Source: Persicitalea sp038235275 (GTDB taxonomy: Bacteria > Bacteroidota > Bacteroidia > Cytophagales > Spirosomataceae). From it: a DNA stretch of 64,000 nt. Below, one piece after another: positions 43,601 through 52,135 of this stretch; within the stretch, counting starts at the first letter, position 1, and every line of letters starts with the position of its first letter. Position numbers and translations under genes: made by a program. The notes under the pieces are model-generated. The model ran no database searches. It was not told the origin of the DNA and saw only the letters and a list, made by a program, of their open reading frames with translations. Location: the NCBI GenBank assembly GCA_038235275.1, contig JBBSUC010000004.1, positions 124,001-188,000 on the forward strand. Reading direction: 5' to 3'.

Positions 43601-44475
43601 CTTTTCCGTGGGAATCCACAGCATAGAAGACGCAGACTGGTTTAAATAGCCCGAATTATACATTTCTGTGGGACTCGTGTCGATCCGTTCGGCTTCCACA
43701 GAATTAGGAGGCAGATAGTAAAGCACTTTTTGGTGGTCAAAGACGTAAGAATAGACCAACGGCTTCAATACCGTAAATTCTTTGCCAGAAATTCTCAGGA
43801 AGGTAACGGGTTTTTCCCCTCTGAGTACGAGTCGTTCAAGCGTTCCATCCACAAGCCTTCTGTCTAAATGAACTTCATCATCCACAATCTCTCGAAGATG
43901 CCAATTATCTTTCTCGGTGATGGTCTTCAAATGGCCCTTATGGTAGCTGAAAATTTGCTGGTCAACCATAAGGTAATAGGTGTTACTGGCGGCGCGGTAC
44001 TGGATGCCTTGAATTTTTTCAGGAAAGCTTGGGAGTTCGACGGGCAGCAAGGTATCGCCTTCAACTTGCCACACGGTTCCCGTCGCCACCTCTACGATTT
44101 GGAACAAATCTGACTTGCCAAGAATAGGCTCATAAGGTTTTTTAGTTGGAATGGTAAATTTTTTGAAAGTCTTGCCATCGAAATGAGCCAGTCGGTTACC
44201 ACCCGTCACCCAAATGTTGCCGTCCTTATCTTCAGCGATATGACTTACCGCGGCGTTCCACAGCCCCTCCGCCTCCGTATAATTCTCAAATGTCTCCCCG
44301 TTGAACCTACTCTGCCCGTACCAGGTACCACACCACACATAGCCCCGGCTGTCTTTGAGCAGCGACAGCACCTGGTTTGGCACCAGCCCTTCGCGCACCA
44401 CGTATTCCACAATGGGGCGCTGTTGGGCAAAAACGTTAGCTGTGAGCAACGTCAGGGCAAGAAGCAGCTTTTTTA
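43590..44475 (-). pseudogene. Two-component sensor propeller, 3'-truncated and start lost
   Basis: A sensor fragment of ~290 codons. It has a signal peptide (KKLLLALTLLTANVFAQ) and Reg_prop-type beta-propeller blades: GLVPNQVLSLLKDSRGYVWCGTWYG, then HIAEDKDGNIWVTGGNRLAHFDGKTF, and SSMLWIPTEKGLWRL at the break. The following codons belong to the receiver gene in another frame. The signal-peptide reading frame begins with CTA and carries no ATG/GTG/TTG upstream; the adjacent dispersed repeat occupies the place where the start codon would be. A TTG at 44449 would remove most of the signal peptide. Confidence 0.65.
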
Positions 44476-44545
44476 GTGGACCGGTATGCCGACGGTCAGC
44501 CGCTGCTGTGCGGATGGACTGTTGACAATGGACAATGGATTTTTC
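44475..44545 (-). repeat. Leader element B with 39-bp dispersed repeat
   Basis: The 39-bp core (44475-44513) is identical to that at 33206-33244 except for one G/A change, on the opposite strand. On minus it is preceded by the low-complexity words tccattgtccattgtc. It replaces the expected start region of the broken sensor gene. Confidence 0.6.
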
Positions 44546-44731
44546 TGCTTGTCGGCAACAGGCAGTTTTATCCCCGAAGGGAAGACGCCATTTTTTTCGT
44601 TATGTAAATAGATTTTTTCCAGGGCTGTTGAAGCTGACCCAGAATCGGTCGTTTTTTCGCATGAATTGCGTAAAAATGGCGTTCAGGCATTTTGAGTTGG
44701 CCATCATTCACCCAAGTTGTCACAAAAAAAC

Positions 44732-44761
44732 TTGCTTGAAACCACCAAGACTGTATCTTTG
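44732..44761 (+). promoter_or_regulatory. Promoter of the 236-residue unknown gene
   Basis: TTG (44732-44734), a 19-bp spacer and TATCTTTG (44754-44761) match the consensus. It lies 30 bp before the ATG at 44792 and rules out the earlier in-frame ATG at 44717. Confidence 0.65.
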
Positions 44762-44791
44762 AGGTTCAGAGAATTACGGAATACCGACGTT

Positions 44792-45502
44792 ATGGCCAGA
44801 CGAATCCCCAAAAACCAACTCCTGCTCGATTACTCGGCGCACTGTGACCGCATCGTACTGACGCTCGGACAGGTCGAGAGCCAGGAAGCCGCCGAAGCAC
44901 TTTTCAATGATTTGGTGGCCGGTAACTGGCTCATCGAACCCGCCGGGGAAGTGGCGGATGTGTCGTCGGCGCAGGACATCATCAACCACATCGGTCTGAA
45001 ACTCCCTTTTCCCGAAACCGTGAAAGTGGCCCAACTGCACGGTTTGGGCGAGGTGTTCATGGGCTTTTCTGCCGTATTCCGGCAGAAGGGCTGGATATTT
45101 GTCAACGCCGGGGCCGACGCCAACGAGCGCTGCTACCACATTTACCTGCTGACGGCCTCCCTGGGCCTGAGTCGCACCTACTCCAACCCGGCCTCGCTGG
45201 CGCAACGGGCCGAACAGGTGGTATTCGAGACGCAGCTTCCGGCCAAAGAAGTGGGTAGTTTTTTCCACGAAGGCGTGACGCGAATTCCGTCTTTTTTGGC
45301 CGCCGACATTGCCGATTTCTTTAAAGTACCCTTCCCGATAGTTCTTAAGCGCGCCCTGCAGCTCGACATCATCACCGACGAGCAGTATCGCAACTTCATG
45401 ACCGTCAAACCCGCCCACGTCGACAAGCCCCGCGAACTCTTTGTGGCTTCTGAAGGCAACATGGAAGATTTCGAGGCGCAGTTGTTCGGCTCTGTCGAAT
45501 AA
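44792..45502 (+). CDS. Protein of unknown function (236 aa), IrrE/ImmA-like C-terminus without HExxH
   Basis: The start at 44792 (MARRIPKNQLLLDYSAH) follows a good promoter. Not recognised as a named family. Residues ~165-215 read FFHEGVTRIPSFLAADIADFFKVPFPIVLKRALQLDIITDEQY. This resembles the helical end of ImmA/IrrE-type proteins, but no HExxH metal motif occurs. The N-terminal half is mixed alpha/beta with GLGEVFMGFSAVFRQKGWIFVNAGAD. No membrane or signal segment, so it is cytoplasmic. Likely monocistronic; the next gene starts 78 bp after the stop. Confidence 0.6.
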   Translation: MARRIPKNQLLLDYSAHCDRIVLTLGQVESQEAAEALFNDLVAGNWLIEPAGEVADVSSAQDIINHIGLKLPFPETVKVAQLHGLGEVFMGFSAVFRQKGWIFVNAGADANERCYHIYLLTASLGLSRTYSNPASLAQRAEQVVFETQLPAKEVGSFFHEGVTRIPSFLAADIADFFKVPFPIVLKRALQLDIITDEQYRNFMTVKPAHVDKPRELFVASEGNMEDFEAQLFGSVE

Positions 45503-45580
45503 TCTATGGCACGTTATTTATCAAATAAAAATCCATTTATTTGCCCCTTTATTTTTTTACAAATCAAACCCCAAATTCTT

Positions 45581-46216
45581 ATGAAAAAGATCAGTACCGT
45601 TTACCTGTTGTGCGCAGTTGTGTTGCTTGGTAGCTGCGCGCGTGAGTACCCGACGTTCAACCAAATGCCCAAGAACGTGCACGTCGAACAGAAGGCCAAA
45701 GCCAAAGTAAAGGAAACTGAGGCAGTGGAAGTAGCCGAAGCAAAAACTGAGTCGAGATCCGAGCAGCATATTACTATAGCCGAATTATCGAAGAATGAGG
45801 AAGTGATGGAAATGTTGGCAAACAACTCGCCGAAGCAAATCGACGAGCAACTGGAAAGTGCCCTGGCTACTACACAAGGACAAGACCTGATGGCTAAGCC
45901 GCTCATCGCCGCCCAAATTAACAAGGCGCGGAAGCTGGTTGCTCAGAACGAACTGCGCAACGCACCTCTCTCCGACGTGCAGACCTCCAAAGCCAGCAAG
46001 GTGGTCAATCAAGTGTTGAAAAAGCAGATGAAAAAAAATACGATAGCCCCCGCTTCCACCAAGGCGGCTAAGGAACTAAATCGGAAGCTAAGAATTGGCT
46101 TGATTCTGATCGGTGCAGGCATTGTACTGGGATTGATCCCCGGAATTTGGTATCTGGGCGGCTTAGTCGGCTTGGTGGGAGTAATCTTCGCCATACTTGG
46201 CTTGCTGGAAATGTAG
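45581..46216 (+). CDS. Lipoprotein of tandem paralogous pair, copy 1
   Basis: 211 residues from ATG 45581 (the frame runs to 45506 without a signal). The lipobox is VVLLGSC (Cys19), followed by AREYPTFNQMPKNVHV. A charged, alanine- and lysine-rich middle is followed by MEMLANNSPKQIDEQLESALATTQGQDLM. The C-terminus is a hydrophobic hairpin (RIGLILIGAGIVLGLIPG, then GLVGLVGVIFAILGLLEM). No known domain. The next gene is a clear paralogue with the same order of parts. Confidence 0.75.
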   Translation: MKKISTVYLLCAVVLLGSCAREYPTFNQMPKNVHVEQKAKAKVKETEAVEVAEAKTESRSEQHITIAELSKNEEVMEMLANNSPKQIDEQLESALATTQGQDLMAKPLIAAQINKARKLVAQNELRNAPLSDVQTSKASKVVNQVLKKQMKKNTIAPASTKAAKELNRKLRIGLILIGAGIVLGLIPGIWYLGGLVGLVGVIFAILGLLEM

Positions 46217-46319
46217 CCAAGAGGGATAGCTACGTAAAATGATAGCAATGGCACGATTTTTAAATGTCAAATTCCTGATAATTTCCTTTTCATTTTTTTA
46301 ATCAAAACCCCTTTTTTTT

Positions 46320-46925
46320 ATGAAAAAGATCAACGCATTTTATCTGTTCGGAGCCATCGTTATGCTCGGTAGCTGCGCCCGCGAGTACCCCACGTTCAAC
46401 CAAATGCCCAAAAATGTTCACGTTGCGCCCAAGGCCGAAGCCTCTCCGGTGAATGTGGCCGCCGTGGAACAGGCTGTGGCCGTTGAGACTGTCCAACCTG
46501 TGACGATGGCGGAAATCTCGCAGAATCCGAAAGCCATGGAGATGTTGGCCAATAACACGCCAAAACAACTCGACGAGCAACTGGAAACGGCCCTCGCCAC
46601 CACGCAAGGTCAGAAATTGATGGCTAATCCTTTGATCGCCTCGCGGATCGGCAATGCCCGCGCCATGCTGGCCAGGATAGAGACAAAACGGGTCAATGCC
46701 GCCGCCGTGGCTGGCTCACCGGTTGTCAGCAAAATGGTCGATAAACAGTTGACCAAAACTATGGCCCCTGCCGCCGCCAAGGCGATCGATGGCAAGGTAA
46801 CGGCCGGACTCCTCCTGATTTTGGTCGGTATTGTCCTGGGCCTTATCCCAGCTGTTGGCTGGCTAATTGGTGGCATCGTGACTGCCATTGGGGTGGTCTT
46901 CATCGTACTGGGGCTGCTCGGCTGA
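46320..46925 (+). CDS. Lipoprotein of tandem paralogous pair, copy 2
   Basis: 201 residues, lipobox VMLGSC (Cys18-19 region), then AREYPTFNQMPKNVHV identical to copy 1. The conserved middle reads MEMLANNTPKQLDEQLETALATTQGQKLMANPLIA. The C-terminal hydrophobic hairpin differs in detail (AGLLLILVGIVLGLIPAVGWLIGG). The leader regions before both copies are also similar (tttttac/tttttta, aatc, cccc, then ATGAAAAAGATC). This points to tandem duplication followed by divergence. Function unknown; a membrane or stress-related lipoprotein is possible. Confidence 0.75.
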   Translation: MKKINAFYLFGAIVMLGSCAREYPTFNQMPKNVHVAPKAEASPVNVAAVEQAVAVETVQPVTMAEISQNPKAMEMLANNTPKQLDEQLETALATTQGQKLMANPLIASRIGNARAMLARIETKRVNAAAVAGSPVVSKMVDKQLTKTMAPAAAKAIDGKVTAGLLLILVGIVLGLIPAVGWLIGGIVTAIGVVFIVLGLLG

Positions 46926-46965
46926 CCGTAGGCCAATACGCAATTAAATTTTGATGAAAATCAAG

Positions 46966-47003
46966 CGCCAACTCTGAACAATCGTTTCGGGTTGGCGTTT
47001 TTT
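46966..47003 (+). terminator. Putative terminator after the lipoprotein pair
   Basis: cgccaac (46966-46972) pairs with gttggcg (46991-46997) around an 18-nt loop and is followed by TTTTTT. A moderate, long-looped terminator. Confidence 0.5.
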
Positions 47004-47019
47004 GCATAAACACCTTTTT

Positions 47020-47430
47020 ATGGAGTTGCTTTTCGTCGTTTTGTCATTGTTTTTTGCCCAAATGGAAACTGCCCAACTCACGGTACAAATCACCCACCTC
47101 AATGAGTCCGGCGGCACTTTACGAGTGGCAGTGTACAAGCCGGGGGGACGATTTGGCAAAACGACGCCCGATTTCTACAAAAACATCGCCATTGATCAGC
47201 CCGGTAATCGTCGGGTCGTCTTCGAAGTGCCGCCCGGCTCTTACGCCATCGCCGTTTACCATGACCTGAACAACAACAATAAGTTGGACCATAACCTGGT
47301 CGGCTATCCTAAGGAGCCTTTCGGATTCAGTAACAACTTCCGTCCCATCTTGTCGGCCCCCGACTTCCAGGACTGCGCCATTGAACTCCCGGCGCAGGGG
47401 AAATCCATCTTTATTAAGTTAATTAATTAA
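47020..47430 (+). CDS. DUF2141 family exported protein
   Basis: From ATG 47020 it has 136 residues; six further codons upstream begin with TTG and add nothing. A signal peptide (ELLFVVLSLFFAQMETAQ) precedes a beta-rich DUF2141 domain: LTVQITHLNESGGTLRVAVYK, VPPGSYAIAVYHDLNNNNKLD, GYPKEPFGFSNNFRP. The DLNxNxxLD and GxPxEPFGFSN motifs define the family. Periplasmic, function unknown. Confidence 0.9.
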   Translation: MELLFVVLSLFFAQMETAQLTVQITHLNESGGTLRVAVYKPGGRFGKTTPDFYKNIAIDQPGNRRVVFEVPPGSYAIAVYHDLNNNNKLDHNLVGYPKEPFGFSNNFRPILSAPDFQDCAIELPAQGKSIFIKLIN

Positions 47431-47493
47431 CCGGCTTGCTGGCAAATCGGGGTTAGCTTACGTATTTTTCATTCATGCATGGCGCAAAGTGTG

Positions 47494-47501
47494 TAGCTTT
47501 G
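47494..47501 (+). promoter_or_regulatory. Possible -7 element for penicillin acylase gene
   Basis: TAGCTTTG fits TAnnTTTG 41 bp before the ATG. The TTG box is not obvious. Confidence 0.35.
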
Positions 47502-47541
47502 TTCGCCGCGTAATGGTTTTTACCAAATAAAATAGTACGAA

Positions 47542-49794
47542 ATGAAAAAAACACTCCTCCGAACCGCGGGACCTTTCTTCCTTCTTTGCTCCCTTCTCTT
47601 CTCCTCCCCCTTAACAGCCCAAAGTTTTTCTAAAAAGGAAACTGCCACCTGGCAAAAGCAGGCGTCAGACGTTACCATCATCCGAGATAATTTTGGCGTG
47701 CCGCACATCTACGGCAAAACCGATGCCGACGCTGTGTTCGGTTTGTTGTACGCGCAGTGCGAGGATGATTTTCCGCGCGTCGAGATGAATTATGTTGAGA
47801 AACTGGGTCGTTTGAGCGAGGTGAACGGCGAGTCTTCGATGTACGATGACTTACTTATCAAGCTCCTCATCACGCCGGAAGACGCCCAGGCCGACTACAA
47901 AAAATCGCCCGCCTGGCTCAAAAAACTGCTGAACGCCTACGCCGACGGGATCAACTACTACCTCCACACCCATCCTCAGGTAAAGCCCGCCCTGCTCACG
48001 CGTTTCGAGCCGTGGTTTCCATTGCTGTGGACCGACGGCAGCATCGGGGCCATCAGTACCGCCGACATACGCAGCCGTGATTTGGCAACTTTTTACGGCG
48101 ACGGTGCGCCTTCGGTGGGTTTTAATTTTGAAAAAAATACTGAACAAAGCATAGAAACGACCGAGCTGGCGCACCAGGAAGTGTTGACGGGCTCCAACGG
48201 CTTTGCCTTTTCGCCCAAAATCACCAAGTCAGGCAAGAGTATTTTGTACATCAATCCGCACGTGACTTTTTACTTTCGACCCGAAGTCCACGTAGTGAGC
48301 GAGGAAGGACTGAACGCCTACGGAGCCGTTACTTGGGGACAGTTTTTTGTGTATCAGGGCTTTAACGAAAAGTTAGGTTGGATGCACACCTCTTCCCGCA
48401 CCGATGTGGCAGATTCTTACCTCGAAAAAGTATCGAAGAAAGGGAACGGCTGGGTTTATACGTACGAGGGCAAGGAGCGCCCCGTGCGCGAGCGGGACAT
48501 TACCCTGACCTACGTTAAAAACGGCCAATTGCAGGATAAAAAGGTCAAAGCTTATTACACCCACCACGGCCCGGTAATGGCCAAACGCAACGGGCAGTGG
48601 GAGAGTGTGCGCTCCAACAACCGCACCATGAATATGCTGATCCAAAGCTGGCAGCGCACCAAGGCGCAGAGCTTCGCCGAGTACCAAAAGGCGATGGATA
48701 TTCTGGAAAACACCTCCAACAACACCGTGTATGCCGACGCCGAGGGCAACATCGCTTACTGGCATGGCAACTTTGTGCCGAAGCGCGACACGACCTACGA
48801 CTGGTCGCAGCCCGTGGACGGCAGCATCGCCGCCACCGAATGGAAGGGCATGCACCCCGTGGCCGAGGCCGTACACATTTACAATCCACCCAACGGCTGG
48901 CTTCAAAACTGTAACTCCACGCCCTTCACCGCCGCCGGGAAGGACAGCCCGAAACAATCCAACTATCCCAGCTACATGGCTCCCGACGGCGAAAACTTCC
49001 GGGGCATCAACGCCGTACGGGTGTTGGAAAAGCCCCGCAAATACGACCTTGATGAGGTAATCGCGGCGGGTTACGACACCTACCTGACTTCCTTCGAGAT
49101 ACTGGTTCCGGCTTTGGTTAAAGCTTTTGAGAAAAACGTCCCCTACACCGACAACCGCTACGCCTACTGGATCGGTCCAATGTCGGTCTTAAAAAACTGG
49201 AACTATCACAGCGGCGAAAAATCTATCGCCACGACGCTGGCCGTGAAGTGGGGCGAGCGCATTTCTGCCGCTATGTACCGCACCGACGTTCCCGGTAAGC
49301 CCGACGCCGACCAGGTGGAAAAGGCCCGCGCCTTCGCCGCCACGGCCTCCGCCGACGAGCTACTGAAACCCTTCGGCGAGGTACTGACCGAACTGGAACA
49401 AAAATGGGGCAAGTGGCAACAGCCCTGGGGCGAGATCAACCGCTTCCAGCGGGCTTCCGCCGCCATCGAACAACCCTACCGCGACGACCTGCCGAGCCTG
49501 GCGGTGGGCTTTGTGTCGTCGGCCTGGGGGATGCTGCCTTCCTACACCTCGCGCTATTTTCCCGGCACCAAAAAACGCTACGGCGTCAACGGCAACAGCT
49601 TCATCTGTGCCGTGGAGTTCGGCGACCGCGTCCGGGCCAAGTCCCTGCTGGCGGGTGGCGAAAGCGGCGACATCGACTCCAAGCACTTCTTCGACCAGGG
49701 CGAAATGTACACGCAGGGCAAGTTCAAGGACGTGCTTTTTTACCGGGAAGACGTAGAGAAGAAGGCCGAGCGGACGTATCATCCGGGTAACTGA
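47542..49794 (+). CDS. Penicillin acylase family N-terminal-nucleophile amidohydrolase
   Basis: 750-residue secreted Ntn hydrolase. Signal peptide to ~28 (LTAQ). The alpha part carries VTIIRDNFGVPHIYGKTDADAVFGLLYAQ. Autocleavage should precede Ser218 in TGSNGFAF; this serine becomes the N-terminal nucleophile of the beta subunit. Later landmarks are WMHTSSRTDVADSYLEKV and AEGNIAYWHGNFVPKRD. Relatives cleave acyl-homoserine lactones, beta-lactam acyl chains or acyl-peptides; the substrate is not decidable here, though quorum quenching is possible. Monocistronic. Confidence 0.9.
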   Translation: MKKTLLRTAGPFFLLCSLLFSSPLTAQSFSKKETATWQKQASDVTIIRDNFGVPHIYGKTDADAVFGLLYAQCEDDFPRVEMNYVEKLGRLSEVNGESSMYDDLLIKLLITPEDAQADYKKSPAWLKKLLNAYADGINYYLHTHPQVKPALLTRFEPWFPLLWTDGSIGAISTADIRSRDLATFYGDGAPSVGFNFEKNTEQSIETTELAHQEVLTGSNGFAFSPKITKSGKSILYINPHVTFYFRPEVHVVSEEGLNAYGAVTWGQFFVYQGFNEKLGWMHTSSRTDVADSYLEKVSKKGNGWVYTYEGKERPVRERDITLTYVKNGQLQDKKVKAYYTHHGPVMAKRNGQWESVRSNNRTMNMLIQSWQRTKAQSFAEYQKAMDILENTSNNTVYADAEGNIAYWHGNFVPKRDTTYDWSQPVDGSIAATEWKGMHPVAEAVHIYNPPNGWLQNCNSTPFTAAGKDSPKQSNYPSYMAPDGENFRGINAVRVLEKPRKYDLDEVIAAGYDTYLTSFEILVPALVKAFEKNVPYTDNRYAYWIGPMSVLKNWNYHSGEKSIATTLAVKWGERISAAMYRTDVPGKPDADQVEKARAFAATASADELLKPFGEVLTELEQKWGKWQQPWGEINRFQRASAAIEQPYRDDLPSLAVGFVSSAWGMLPSYTSRYFPGTKKRYGVNGNSFICAVEFGDRVRAKSLLAGGESGDIDSKHFFDQGEMYTQGKFKDVLFYREDVEKKAERTYHPGN

Positions 49795-49840
49795 GGAGAA
49801 GGGGAAAAGGAAACTGATGAATAACTTTCCCTGTACTGCC

Positions 49841-50071
49841 TTAAAAAATCAAAACCCCCAACTGAATTTCAATCGGAGGTTCCGCATTATCTAAAACTTG
49901 TGTGAGCAAGTTTCGCCCATTCATAAGGTCGCAAAATCCGGTGTGTGTATAATGTTTGAGATTTTGACAATTGTTGCCGACCTTATTGAATAACTTCTCC
50001 ACTCGTTCACAGAAGGGGGTAGGGATGGTATCTTGAGGCTCATCGTCCGAAGGCTTCCCTGGTATTGAGAC
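49841..50071 (-). pseudogene. Open reading segment in a shifted frame after the 130-aa exported protein gene
   Basis: Minus-strand bases 50071-49844 are 76 sense codons ending in TAA at 49843-49841, in a frame offset from the gene just upstream. Both frames are open together only between 50071 and 50043. The translation (PGKPSDDEPQDTIPTPFCERV..., then KLFNKVGNNCQNLKHYTHTG) has no start of its own and a natural protein-like composition. A single-base indel within those ~30 bp would join it to the upstream gene. Confidence 0.45.
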
Positions 50072-50432
50072 TCAGCAGCCTTTTGGTGGCTACGCCTTTA
50101 GTTAGATCCAGTTGGATGGTCTTTTCGGAGTCGGCGGGCTTTTCTACCATGGATAACTCCGGAATCCAAATAATAATGGGGACACAACCTTCTTTGGAAG
50201 GAAAGGTTCCGAGAGGGCACTCTTCTGGCTGCTTCTCCCCACAGCCGCCCATGGTGGCGCCAAGCTTAAGGTACCTTTTGGCAATTTTTTGAGAGACTTT
50301 CATGGTGACCCCGTAGTAGCAGATGGTCGTCATTCCCGACTCTTCGCCCGGTCCGGGGCCCGCCGCAGAAGCCTGGACGAGGGGCGCGGCCAGCAAGGCC
50401 AACAAAACAAGTTTAGTGATTTTACGAGTCAT
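50040..50432 (-). CDS. Small exported protein of unknown function, possibly frameshifted at its 3' end
   Basis: From ATG 50432 (130 residues) the product has a signal peptide (LVLLALLAAPLVQASA) and a short cysteine-containing region: TTICYYGVTMKVSQKIAKRYLK, then GGCGEKQPEECPLGTFPSKEGC. The frame upstream to 50513 has no signal and is unused. The C-terminus ends NTREAFGR. Downstream a second frame stays open for 76 codons; a frameshift may have cut a longer protein. No family recognised. It is between the LuxR-type regulator gene (same strand) and the convergent penicillin acylase gene. Confidence 0.6.
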   Translation of the reverse strand: MTRKITKLVLLALLAAPLVQASAAGPGPGEESGMTTICYYGVTMKVSQKIAKRYLKLGATMGGCGEKQPEECPLGTFPSKEGCVPIIIWIPELSMVEKPADSEKTIQLDLTKGVATKRLLSLNTREAFGR

Positions 50433-50616
50433 TGATAAAGGTTTGAAGTAAAAAAAATGAATGAATCGTGTAAAGCACATGTCTGGGTCAACGCATCCCT
50501 TCCGACCCCACAAACGTAGGCCATCGGTGCACGTCCACCCCTACCCGTTCGGGTAGTTTTTTACAAAAAAAGACTACCCGCTGGAATAATCCTGGCATTT
50601 TTGGCCTTAGGAAGGG

Positions 50617-51936
50617 CTATTTTCTGATTTTGACGAACAAATCCTTGCGGTCGCGGATATCGAGGATTTCGTAGATATTGCGGATGTGGTACTTGATGGT
50701 GTTCTCCGAAACAAAGAGTTTATCGGCGATGGCGCGGTTGCTTAGGCCCGCCGCCAGGTAATCGAGTACTTCCTGTTGGCGAGAGGAGAGGGGGACAGGA
50801 GACGAAGCAGACGGGGGATTTTCATGGGTAGTCGCCAAATCGATTTGGCCGGGGAGCGGGGCTGGTGGTTGTTGGGCAAGATAGGCTGCCAACTCGTCTT
50901 TCATCCGAAGAAACTCGGTTTCCAGGGCGCGTTTTTTGCGTAAGTGCAACAGGCCCCAGGCCAGCAGTGCCAGCACGAGTAGCCCTGCCGCACCCAGGCC
51001 CAGCGTGAGGTAGCTGCGGCGGATTTCTTCGGCCTGCAGTTTGCGGTCCTGCTCGGCCAGTAGCATCTCTTCCTTCTGGTTATGGAGGGCGGCGACGTTG
51101 GCGGTTTGGTCATAAACGTTGTTGAGCGAGTCGAGGCGGCGGCTAATGGCCATCGCCGCCGGGTCGTTATGGCTTTCGTAAATGTGCAGCAGTTCCTCGT
51201 GGGCGTAGATGTCGTACTTAATGATGCCGCAGGAGTCGGCGTAGCGGCCCGATTCGCGGAAGGCAGCCAGCATCTTGTCAGGCTCCCGCATGGCGTCGTA
51301 GAGTTGCATTTTTTTGACATAGATCATGGGCAGGTCGCAGGGGTCAATTTCGTGCAGCCAGCCGATGGCGCGGTCGTAGGTGGCCTCGGCGCGGGGGTAT
51401 TGTTTGGCCAGAAACAGCAGGTAGCCCTGCTGCATCACCAGCTTGGCCCGGTTTTCGAGGTCGATGTACCGGAAGCCGGTGCTTTCCAACGCTCGCATCA
51501 GGCTATCGGACTTTTCGTAGTTATGGATGTCGAAATGAGCCAGGGCTTCCTGAGCCGAGATGCCCGCTTCGTAGCGTGTTTTGTTTTTGGTTTTTCCGGC
51601 AAATTCCCGGGCTTTGGCCAAAAACAAAAAATTGGACTGATAATCCTGCACCCGTTTGTACGTGTGCGCCAGCAGGAGGCAGACCTGGTATTTCTCATCG
51701 TTGCTGAAGGCCTCGCTTTGCAGCACGGGCAGGAGCAACGCCTGTGATTCTCCGAATTTCAGTTGGTTGTTGAATTGGTACACGCTGTCCTCCAGGGAAC
51801 TAAAAGACTTGGTTTGGGCATCCGCCGGGGGTACGGCGATGCTCGTTAGTCCGGTGGTAACAGCAAGAATAACGAAGATGCGGAGATAGAAAGTAAAGAA
51901 CGATCGCGGGAGGAACTCGATCAGGAAAAATTTCAT
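50617..51936 (-). CDS. Membrane-anchored TPR regulator with C-terminal LuxR-type HTH
   Basis: 439 residues. An N-terminal signal/membrane segment (FYLRIFVILAVTTGLTSIA) is followed by helical TPR-type repeats in the periplasm (~60-300), one membrane helix (LGAAGLLVLALLAWGLLHL, ~315-333), a short coiled coil, and a LuxR HTH at ~380-435 (LSSRQQEVLDYLAAGLSNRAIADKLFVSENTIKYHIRNIYEIL). The topology transmits an external or envelope cue to DNA, a common Bacteroidota design. Divergent from an M28 peptidase gene 199 bp away; that gene is a plausible target, but no operator is visible. Confidence 0.88.
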   Translation of the reverse strand: MKFFLIEFLPRSFFTFYLRIFVILAVTTGLTSIAVPPADAQTKSFSSLEDSVYQFNNQLKFGESQALLLPVLQSEAFSNDEKYQVCLLLAHTYKRVQDYQSNFLFLAKAREFAGKTKNKTRYEAGISAQEALAHFDIHNYEKSDSLMRALESTGFRYIDLENRAKLVMQQGYLLFLAKQYPRAEATYDRAIGWLHEIDPCDLPMIYVKKMQLYDAMREPDKMLAAFRESGRYADSCGIIKYDIYAHEELLHIYESHNDPAAMAISRRLDSLNNVYDQTANVAALHNQKEEMLLAEQDRKLQAEEIRRSYLTLGLGAAGLLVLALLAWGLLHLRKKRALETEFLRMKDELAAYLAQQPPAPLPGQIDLATTHENPPSASSPVPLSSRQQEVLDYLAAGLSNRAIADKLFVSENTIKYHIRNIYEILDIRDRKDLFVKIRK

Positions 51937-52135
51937 CAGATGGATGCGTGTAAAAAGTCAACCAAACAGCCGGGGCGGAGAAACAGAGTTACGAATTTCA
52001 GGCAAAATAAGCCCTTTTCATGAAAAATATAGCATGATGGCCGTAAAAGCAGCGGCAATTTTTAAGGTCAATGTCGCGGTTTTCTCCCCATTAGCCAATA
52101 TATTTAGGCCAACCACTAAAAAACAAACCCATTTT

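Noticed and set aside
43242..43619. Stand-alone response regulator starting at 43619
   Set aside because: The receiver lacks its first strand and acidic residues, and the codons before LETVVG belong to the sensor gene in another frame.
51944..52135. 64-residue N-terminal extension of the M28 peptidase
   Set aside because: A clear signal peptide begins at ATG 52136; the upstream frame is unrelated sequence within the divergent promoter region.
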